Source: a virus. Taken from it: a stretch of DNA of 39,426 nt. A program made the position numbers and the translations under genes. Shown here piece by piece: positions 32,987 to 38,319 of the stretch (position 1 is its first letter; every line of letters begins with the position of its first letter). Below the pieces are notes generated by a model that had not been told where the DNA came from, did not search any database, and was given only the letters and a program-made list of their open reading frames with translations. The stretch is taken from positions 1 to 39,426 of the IMG/VR virus record IMGVR_UViG_3300030382_000777; one strand, written 5' to 3'.

Positions 32987-33000
32987 TTATTCACAGTCAA
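32987..33000 (+). promoter_or_regulatory. motif copy 2, TTATTCACAGTCAA
   Basis: Intergenic copy that ends six bases before the ATG at 33007. No sigma70 boxes accompany it. If this is a promoter the message would have almost no leader; if it is an RNA element it overlaps the ribosome-binding region. Confidence 0.75.
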
Positions 33001-33006
33001 ATCCTT

Positions 33007-33414
33007 ATGACTCAACATGCATTCAACTCTGTAAAAGAATCATACGACATTGACACTCTTCGTGAAATTGTCGAATATGGTTGTCAGGGTGGGGCAGCTA
33101 ATCAGCACATCTATTATTCTGATACTCTTACCTTCTTCGATCACTTCGAGAATGAGATAATTGAGTACATCGCTGATACTTTAGGTGATGAATTCAATGA
33201 AGAGTTATGGAATAACAACCCATGTAATTGGACAGGGTATAAGAATGACACAGTATGGACATTTATTGAACTCGTAGCATCACAATTAGTTGATGAATAT
33301 GAGGACACAACATGTCAAGAACTATCTGAATTAGATGAGGAAGTATATCCTAATCTAACAGAACTAGCTAACACTGAATGGGGTCAATCTCACTTAGAGA
33401 TAATAACCGCATGA
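33007..33414 (+). CDS. acidic early protein, 135 aa
   Basis: Sequence begins MTQHAFNSVKESYDIDTLRE, then YGCQGGAANQHIYYSDTLTF and DTVWTFIELVASQLVDEYED; strongly acidic with scattered Trp and Cys. From memory, similar acidic proteins occur in cyanophage early regions, without a tested role. Acidic early proteins can be DNA mimics (anti-restriction or nuclease inhibitors), a possibility only. The stop overlaps the next start (ATGA). Confidence 0.68.
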   Translation: MTQHAFNSVKESYDIDTLREIVEYGCQGGAANQHIYYSDTLTFFDHFENEIIEYIADTLGDEFNEELWNNNPCNWTGYKNDTVWTFIELVASQLVDEYEDTTCQELSELDEEVYPNLTELANTEWGQSHLEIITA

Positions 33415-33461
33415 CATCAATCATCGTATGGGTATGTTTAAGCATACTCATTTTTATTTAA
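33411..33461 (+). CDS. membrane micropeptide, 16 aa (candidate)
   Basis: ATGA overlap with the preceding stop; encodes MTSIIVWVCLSILIFI, a single hydrophobic helix. The coupling and clean membrane character support it, but at 16 residues chance cannot be excluded. Confidence 0.3.
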   Translation: MTSIIVWVCLSILIFI

Positions 33462-33486
33462 TTAACAATCAACCACGTTTAATTCT

Positions 33487-33624
33487 ATGCTTAAATGTTA
33501 TTCACAGTCAAGTCCGCATATAGATAGTAATAAACTAAGTAGAATATATAGTATAGTAACTAAACCTAAACAGAAGAAGTATAAACCAATTCGTACACAT
33601 TACAACGTTCACTTATTCGGTTAA
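33487..33624 (+). CDS. basic small protein, 45 aa, contains motif copy 3
   Basis: ATG at 33487, TAA at 33622-33624. Sequence MLKCYSQSSPHIDSNKLSRI, ending KKYKPIRTHYNVHLFG; basic. Codons 5-9 (TAT TCA CAG TCA AGT) contain motif copy 3 (33500-33511). It could be a true gene that contains the element, or the element could be a promoter with a later start. No family is recognised. Confidence 0.45.
   Translation: MLKCYSQSSPHIDSNKLSRIYSIVTKPKQKKYKPIRTHYNVHLFG
33500..33511 (+). promoter_or_regulatory. motif copy 3, ATTCACAGTCAA
   Basis: Exact core with the extended upstream part TGTT, giving TGTTATTCACAGTCAAG. It lies in the gap between the 135-aa and 48-aa genes, within a small candidate ORF. Confidence 0.75.
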
Positions 33625-33630
33625 CTAACA

Positions 33631-33777
33631 ATGAATAAATTAGCTTTAGATTATCCAATTACATTAACTCTTGAATCTGATGATGTTGAGTATCTATTAT
33701 CATTCTTAGATGAAGAACCTCAATATACAAGAGCTAATCGGATTAGAGAAGAGATCTTATTACAAACCTATGACTAA
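33631..33777 (+). CDS. small acidic protein, 48 aa
   Basis: ATG at 33631 six bases after the upstream stop; TAA at 33775-33777. Sequence MNKLALDYPITLTLESDDVE, then YLLSFLDEEPQYTRANRIRE. Soluble, acidic, alternating beta then helix. Unknown function; part of the close-packed early run. Confidence 0.55.
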   Translation: MNKLALDYPITLTLESDDVEYLLSFLDEEPQYTRANRIREEILLQTYD

Positions 33778-33783
33778 TTACAA

Positions 33784-33960
33784 ATGAAACAGTATCAAAT
33801 TACATTGAAGATTAAAACCGCTATCTTACCTAAAGATATCATATGGTTTGTAACACAAAAGCTAAAAGGTGTACTTCCTATTATATCAATTAACTATGAA
33901 GTTATTGAGGATAGAGATACATCAGTTGAACATCATGGAGGAGTTAATGATAACAATTAG
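33784..33960 (+). CDS. small early protein, 58 aa
   Basis: ATG at 33784, TAG at 33958-33960. Sequence MKQYQITLKIKTAILPKDII, then WFVTQKLKGVLPIISINYEV, ending in an acidic/His tail. It resembles a small alpha-beta fold with one helix between strands. No recognised family. Overlaps the next start by 14 bp. Confidence 0.55.
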   Translation: MKQYQITLKIKTAILPKDIIWFVTQKLKGVLPIISINYEVIEDRDTSVEHHGGVNDNN

Positions 33961-34030
33961 TTTAATGATTGCATTAACTTGTATAATATTAATTGGAGTA
34001 GAATTAAACAATGACAGTAACACCAAATAG
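33947..34030 (+). CDS. membrane micropeptide, 27 aa
   Basis: ATG at 33947 has a good ribosome site (GGAGG 6-7 bases upstream) located inside the previous gene; TAG at 34028-34030. Encodes MITISLMIALTCIILIGVEL, one transmembrane helix, and a short polar tail. The good ribosome-binding site makes translation credible. Confidence 0.45.
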   Translation: MITISLMIALTCIILIGVELNNDSNTK

Positions 34031-34133
34031 AATACATAACTCAGGTAAACAACTCAAACCTAAGTTAAAACCTGTTGCTATTAGACAATCTAAAGCACGA
34101 TTGAAAGCGTTAATTAACAAATTAAAAGATTAA
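34011..34133 (+). CDS. small basic protein, 40 aa
   Basis: ATG at 34011 within the end of the micropeptide; TAA at 34131-34133. Sequence MTVTPNRIHNSGKQLKPKLK, then RQSKARLKALINKLKD; strongly basic, helical C-terminal half, possibly nucleic-acid binding. Unknown family. Confidence 0.5.
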   Translation: MTVTPNRIHNSGKQLKPKLKPVAIRQSKARLKALINKLKD

Positions 34134-34150
34134 TTAACGTTTCTTTTTTA

Positions 34151-34164
34151 TTATTCACAGTCAG
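34151..34164 (+). promoter_or_regulatory. motif copy 4, TTATTCACAGTCAG
   Basis: Intergenic, 11 bases before ATG 34175, preceded by a T-rich stretch and followed by the GAGCGAAGCTC hairpin. Forms the first half of a 42-bp tandem duplication with copy 5. Confidence 0.75.
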
Positions 34165-34174
34165 AGCGAAGCTC

Positions 34175-34366
34175 ATGGACGCAGAAGAAAACCCTTTCAC
34201 AGTCAGCACTCAGCACATGGACGCACAACATTATCTAGTCACACTACAAAGTGGACGCACATTCGTATTACAATCAGGATACGATGTATATCAAGCAGCG
34301 TATGATGCTTATGATGAAGCATGTCTTATGGACGACTACCTAGTTAACGTTGAACCTATCTCATGA
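34175..34366 (+). CDS. small early protein, 63 aa, with duplicated start region
   Basis: Begins MDAEENPFTVSTQHMDAQHY, then LVTLQSGRTFVLQSGYDVYQ, and an acidic end. Two ATGGACGCA starts lie in frame 42 bp apart (34175 and 34217), each preceded by TCACAGTCAG at the same distance, so residues 1-14 come from a tandem duplication of the control element plus start. The second start (49 aa) may be the original one. Its stop overlaps the next ATG (ATGA). Confidence 0.6.
   Translation: MDAEENPFTVSTQHMDAQHYLVTLQSGRTFVLQSGYDVYQAAYDAYDEACLMDDYLVNVEPIS
34195..34206 (+). promoter_or_regulatory. motif copy 5, TTTCACAGTCAG, inside a gene
   Basis: Second member of the duplicated pair; precedes the in-frame internal ATG at 34217 by 10 bases. 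Read as Phe-Thr-Val-Ser in the gene's frame. Confidence 0.7.
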
Positions 34367-34686
34367 GAAAACCTAAGTATTACCCTAACAACTGGAGAGA
34401 GTTCAGTGATGCACCATCTGAGCTATTCGAATCAATTGAATACGAAGAGTTCATGGACTGGAAGGTTGGTGGTTATGAAATACCATCATCCGTAGCTGCT
34501 ATTGTACGAGTAAGAGACTTAAATACTGGTAGAGTTAAAGAGCATGTTTACAGATACAAAAATGCAGCTAGAACTAAAACAAAGAAACTCATGGATTCTG
34601 GTAACAAAGAGATTACCATAGTTCAACGAGATTCTGTACATTTTATTTATCCCAAGGAGAAAGAGTATGACATCTTCGATGAGTGA
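34363..34686 (+). CDS. hypothetical early protein, 107 aa
   Basis: ATGA overlap with the upstream gene. Sequence begins MRKPKYYPNNWREFSDAPSE, then YEEFMDWKVGGYEIPSSVAA and a basic stretch (RYKNAARTKTKKLMDSGNKE). It contains several Tyr and Trp and no membrane segment. From memory such proteins occur before the RNA polymerase in cyanophages; function unknown. Overlaps the next gene by 20 bp. Confidence 0.65.
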   Translation: MRKPKYYPNNWREFSDAPSELFESIEYEEFMDWKVGGYEIPSSVAAIVRVRDLNTGRVKEHVYRYKNAARTKTKKLMDSGNKEITIVQRDSVHFIYPKEKEYDIFDE

Positions 34687-34837
34687 CACTAATGGTATTA
34701 CTAAAATACTTGAATACCAAAAGAAAGCACTAGAAGCTATTAAGAAGACTCACCCACACAGAGATGAGATCATTAAATTACTAAATGAACAAGTAAACGA
34801 CGATCTTCGAACAAATGCCTACCCCTGCACAAATTGA
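34667..34837 (+). CDS. small helical protein before RNA polymerase, 56 aa
   Basis: ATG at 34667 follows AAGGAG by about 8 bases, one of the clearest ribosome sites in the window; TGA at 34835-34837. Sequence MTSSMSDTNGITKILEYQKK, then ALEAIKKTHPHRDEIIKLLN; helical. It overlaps the RNA polymerase start by 23 bp, so polymerase translation is probably coupled to it. Function unknown. Confidence 0.6.
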   Translation: MTSSMSDTNGITKILEYQKKALEAIKKTHPHRDEIIKLLNEQVNDDLRTNAYPCTN

Positions 34838-37148
34838 TGAACAACATGAATTAGAAAGACGCCAAATCAAGGGCGGTCTTGATAAACTACACAAGGATAC
34901 TCGTACCTTGGAACAAAAAGAGTATGCTTCTGCTACAGTTTATGGACGCTGCTCTATTGATCAATTACTACCTATTGTTATTGAAGGTATCAACCTTAAG
35001 TATGAAGAGAGAAAGAGTTTTGGCTTGAATGGTGTGAATAGACACTTACTTGAAAGTCATGTAATGATATTAGATTCACAGTCAAGCGCAGCAATAGCAG
35101 TAAAACGGTTTTTCGATAAAGTTTTCTCATTTAAAAAAGGTGATAGTTTAATTACTGAAGTAAGTGACGCTATTGGTAGCGGTATAGAAGCAGAAGCGCA
35201 GATGAGACATTATGAGACTGAAGCACCAGCACTCTTACACATCTTAAAGGAAAGATATTGGCATGAATCTAAAGGCACAGAGCAACGCTTAACAGCGATA
35301 CAAACTGTTATCAATAGATATGATATAAAGAAATGGGAATCATGGGGACGAGCAATTGATATCAAGGTTGGTGCATGGTATGCTGATGTGATATGTGATG
35401 CAACTAAATGGTTTACTAAAGAAACTATCTATCGTAGGAAATCTAAAGAAACTATTATTGTACCAACCCCTGAGTTCTATAAAAACAAGGATGAAATCTT
35501 AAATTTTGCTGAACTATTCAGTCCTTTAACATTGCCTATGCTCGTAGAACCACAGGATTGGAGTAACACTGAATCTGGTGGTTATTACCTAAATGCCTTA
35601 ACAAAATGTCACAAACTAGTCCGTCGTACCCTGCCTCTAAGTATACAGGGGAGAACACCTTTAACCTTTTTGAATAAGATTCAGAAGGTTGGGTACAGGT
35701 TAAACCCCTTCATTGTCAAGGTCGCTGAGACCTTAGATGAAAAAGGAATAGCGGTTGGTAAGTTCAGACCGATAATAGAACACCCACTACCGAATAAACC
35801 TGTTGATATAGAAACAAACCCGGATGCTAAGCAAACCTATAAAAGGTTAGCTGCACAAGTTCACGATAAACGGAACCAAGAGTTCAGAAAATCATGCAGA
35901 ACACGTATGACAATGAATGCTCTTCGTGAATTTAAAGAAAGAGATAGATATTATATTCCGTGGTCTTTCGATTACCGAGGTAGAACATACCCTATTCCCT
36001 CCTTTCTAACACCTCAAGACTCTGACTTTGGAAAAAGTCTAATTAGATTTGCTGATGAAGGTGAGATAAATGAGGAGTGGTTAGCTTTTCAAGTAGCTAC
36101 TACATATGGTCTAGATAAAGAGACTATTGAGAAGCGTAAGAAGTGGACAAGAGATAATCATTCACTAATAACTAGAATAGTTAAAGATCCTATAGATAAT
36201 ATTGGGTCTTGGGAAAAGACAGACGAACCGTTTCAATTTTTAGCAGCATGTGAAGAGTATTATTCATGTGTTATTTCACAGTCAAGAAGTACGACTGGTT
36301 TACCTGTAGCTATAGATGCTACATGTAGTGGTTTACAGATCTTAGCTGGATTAGCTAAGGACCAGAGCACAGCACAACTCGTCAATGTGTTGCCTTCTGC
36401 TGAACCACAAGACGCATATGCAAGGGTTGCAGAGGCTGCTAAGCCTCATATACCTGAATATTTACATAAAGCATGGGATAGGAAGTCGGTCAAACGTACC
36501 GTCATGACCATACCCTACAATGCTAAACCTTACTCAAATCGTTCTTACATCAGGGACGCACTAAAAGAGAAAGGTATAGAGATAGAGAATGAGGACTTAA
36601 CTGTAGTTGTTAATGCAGTTAGAGAAGCTATGAATAAAGAGTTTCCAGGTCCGATGAAGGTTATGAAATGGATAGAAGATGAAGTCACCAAAGCTATTAA
36701 ACGTGGAGATAAAGAAATTCATTGGACAACACCATCTGGATTTCGAGTTGTACAACGTTTAATGAAACCAGATTGTAAGTATATTCACCTACGTTTGTTA
36801 GGTAAATGTAAGGTTTGGGCTAAATTAGGTGACAAGGATGAAGTAGATCTTATGCATCATAAGAATGCTACTGCACCTAATCTTATTCATTCACTAGATG
36901 CTAGTCTATTACACATGGCTGCAACTAAATTCAATAACCCAATTGCTCTAATACATGATTCAGTATTATGTCGTGCAAGTGATATGGATGAACTGTCTAA
37001 TATAGTCAGGGAAACATACATGCACCTATTCGCTGAACATGAATATTTAACCCGTTTCGCTCAACACATAGGAGCTGAAACACCGCCACCGATCATAGGA
37101 GACTTAGAACCCTCCGAAGTGATTGACTCAACTTATTTTTTCTGTTAA
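34815..37148 (+). CDS. T7-type single-subunit RNA polymerase
   Basis: 777 residues; T7 polymerase is 883, cyanophage forms are shorter. Catalytic motifs: SFDYRGRTYPIPSF (about 383-396); motif A with Asp501 in AIDATCSGLQILAG; motif B with Lys560 and Tyr568 (SVKRTVMTIPY, spacing as T7 Lys631 and Tyr639); the PNLIHSLDAS element; motif C Asp715 in ALIHDSVL. The C terminus is STYFFC, unlike T7's FAFA. It transcribes replication and late genes from phage-specific promoters. The gene contains motif copies 6 and 7 and copy B of the promoter-like repeat. Confidence 0.98.
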   Translation: MPTPAQIDEQHELERRQIKGGLDKLHKDTRTLEQKEYASATVYGRCSIDQLLPIVIEGINLKYEERKSFGLNGVNRHLLESHVMILDSQSSAAIAVKRFFDKVFSFKKGDSLITEVSDAIGSGIEAEAQMRHYETEAPALLHILKERYWHESKGTEQRLTAIQTVINRYDIKKWESWGRAIDIKVGAWYADVICDATKWFTKETIYRRKSKETIIVPTPEFYKNKDEILNFAELFSPLTLPMLVEPQDWSNTESGGYYLNALTKCHKLVRRTLPLSIQGRTPLTFLNKIQKVGYRLNPFIVKVAETLDEKGIAVGKFRPIIEHPLPNKPVDIETNPDAKQTYKRLAAQVHDKRNQEFRKSCRTRMTMNALREFKERDRYYIPWSFDYRGRTYPIPSFLTPQDSDFGKSLIRFADEGEINEEWLAFQVATTYGLDKETIEKRKKWTRDNHSLITRIVKDPIDNIGSWEKTDEPFQFLAACEEYYSCVISQSRSTTGLPVAIDATCSGLQILAGLAKDQSTAQLVNVLPSAEPQDAYARVAEAAKPHIPEYLHKAWDRKSVKRTVMTIPYNAKPYSNRSYIRDALKEKGIEIENEDLTVVVNAVREAMNKEFPGPMKVMKWIEDEVTKAIKRGDKEIHWTTPSGFRVVQRLMKPDCKYIHLRLLGKCKVWAKLGDKDEVDLMHHKNATAPNLIHSLDASLLHMAATKFNNPIALIHDSVLCRASDMDELSNIVRETYMHLFAEHEYLTRFAQHIGAETPPPIIGDLEPSEVIDSTYFFC
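35074..35085 (+). promoter_or_regulatory. motif copy 6, ATTCACAGTCAA, inside RNA polymerase gene
   Basis: Exact core; read as Ser-Gln-Ser (TCA CAG TCA) in the polymerase frame at about residue 88. Confidence 0.7.
35629..35652 (+). repeat. 24-bp promoter-like repeat, copy B
   Basis: Identical to 30242-30265 at 23 of 24 positions, followed by GA (GGGGAGA). In the polymerase frame it encodes Leu-Pro-Leu-Ser-Ile-Gln-Gly. A coding sequence and an intergenic sequence sharing this much points to a DNA- or RNA-level function. Confidence 0.8.
36274..36285 (+). promoter_or_regulatory. motif copy 7, TTTCACAGTCAA, inside RNA polymerase gene
   Basis: Extended form GTTATTTCACAGTCAAG (36270-36286), one extra T relative to the consensus. 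Encodes Ile-Ser-Gln-Ser just before motif A. Could serve as an upstream site for the SSB-endonuclease-primase genes. Confidence 0.7.
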
Positions 37149-37345
37149 TGTATTCACCATTTGATAGCTTCTTCTCACCTCCTACAATAGTAGTGGTCTC
37201 TGAAGAGAGATTACAAGCTGCTGAAAGAGAGATGAAGCAACGTAAATTAAAAGATGTAGACGCTAAGATTGAAGAACTCAATGCTTATCGTGCAACTCTA
37301 GTTAAAGAGCTTGCTCCTGCTAAGGAGTCAACCGACAATGGCTAG
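37148..37345 (+). CDS. small coiled-coil protein, 65 aa
   Basis: Start overlaps the polymerase stop by one base. N terminus hydrophobic/aromatic (MYSPFDSFFSPPTIVVVSEE), then a helix with heptad pattern (RLQAAEREMKQRKLKDVDAK, then IEELNAYRATLVKELAPAKE). Its end overlaps the SSB gene by 8 bp. A small coiled-coil protein between polymerase and SSB; function unknown. Confidence 0.65.
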   Translation: MYSPFDSFFSPPTIVVVSEERLQAAEREMKQRKLKDVDAKIEELNAYRATLVKELAPAKESTDNG

Positions 37346-37907
37346 AACTATACATACAACTGACAAACCAGTAACACTAGAAGGATTCCAAGCAGTACTA
37401 GCTCCTAGTAAGTTTGGTTATTCCTTATCGGCTATAGTTGATAGTAATACTATCGACAAGCTAGAAAATGAAAGGTCTGAAGTCCTTAAGTGGGCTGAGT
37501 CCAAGCTCAAGAACCCTAAGCGTAGTACTCTCAAGCCAGAACCTTGGGAAGAAGTTAGTGAAGGACAATATAAAATAAAGTTCTCGTGGTCAGAAGATAA
37601 ACGACCACCTGTAGTAGACACAGAAGGAGTGCCTGTAACCGATGTTAAAACACCATTATATGCAGGGTCTACGGTCAAGCTGGGTTTCTATCAGAAGCCT
37701 TATATCCTCCGAGATGGAGTTACCTATGGTAGTTCTCTTAAGTTGGTTGGTGTACAGGTTGTCTCAGTAAAAGGTGAGGCTGGCGTTGACACTGGTGACT
37801 TAGATGCAGATGCGGTAGCTGAACTATTCGGTACTACATCAGGCTTTAAGACTGGTGATCCTAACGTAACACCTACCACCACTAATGACGAAGAAGAAGA
37901 CTTCTAA
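37338..37907 (+). CDS. single-stranded DNA-binding protein, gp2.5-like
   Basis: 189 residues from ATG 37338, which follows AAGGAG by 11 bases; an upstream TTG (37311) is less likely. Segments RTIHTTDKPVTLEGFQAVLA and YKIKFSWSEDKRPPVVDTEG, and an acidic C-terminal tail ending TNDEEEDF with terminal Phe, the hallmark of T7 gp2.5, which docks polymerase and helicase. It coats ssDNA and coordinates replication and recombination. Overlaps the endonuclease gene by 23 bp. Confidence 0.93.
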   Translation: MARTIHTTDKPVTLEGFQAVLAPSKFGYSLSAIVDSNTIDKLENERSEVLKWAESKLKNPKRSTLKPEPWEEVSEGQYKIKFSWSEDKRPPVVDTEGVPVTDVKTPLYAGSTVKLGFYQKPYILRDGVTYGSSLKLVGVQVVSVKGEAGVDTGDLDADAVAELFGTTSGFKTGDPNVTPTTTNDEEEDF

Positions 37908-38319
37908 AGAAGAATCACTTGAATGGGCACAACAAGCCTATGATAAGTTAAAGAATAAGAAACCTATTAAATTTAGATCTGGTCTTGAAGAGAAGGTCGC
38001 TGATCTTCTTGAAGGACTAGGTGTATCATATCAATATGAATCTGAGAAACTCTCTTATACTATCGAGCATAATTACACTCCCGATTTTCTTTTGCCTAAC
38101 TATGTCTACTTGGAAACAAAAGGATACTGGGACGCAGCAGATCGGCGTAAGGTATTGGCAGTCAAGCGAGCTAATCCAGACATAGATTTAAGAATGGTGT
38201 TTCAATCTCCATTCAATAAGATAAGTAAGAAAAGTAAAACAACGTATGCTAAATGGTGTGACAAACACGACATACCATGGACTGCATACCATAATATTCC
38301 ACTCGAATGGTTGATCTAA
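37885..38319 (+). CDS. endonuclease I (Holliday junction resolvase), gp3-like
   Basis: 144 residues (T7 gp3 is 149). PD-(D/E)xK catalytic core: FRSGLEEKVADLL (Glu35/Glu36), NYTPDFLLPN (Asp67) and YLETKGYWD (Glu77, Lys79). Resolves branched DNA before packaging and helps break down host DNA. Overlaps both SSB and primase-helicase genes. No lysozyme gene (T7 3.5) lies between this gene and the primase, since they overlap by 13 bp. Confidence 0.95.
   Translation: MTKKKTSKEESLEWAQQAYDKLKNKKPIKFRSGLEEKVADLLEGLGVSYQYESEKLSYTIEHNYTPDFLLPNYVYLETKGYWDAADRRKVLAVKRANPDIDLRMVFQSPFNKISKKSKTTYAKWCDKHDIPWTAYHNIPLEWLI

Noticed and set aside
33437-33495. 10-bp inverted repeat TTTAAGCATA / TATGCTTAAA
   Set aside because: AT-rich and 39 bp apart; such pairs occur by chance in this sequence, and no T run or conserved context supports a terminator.
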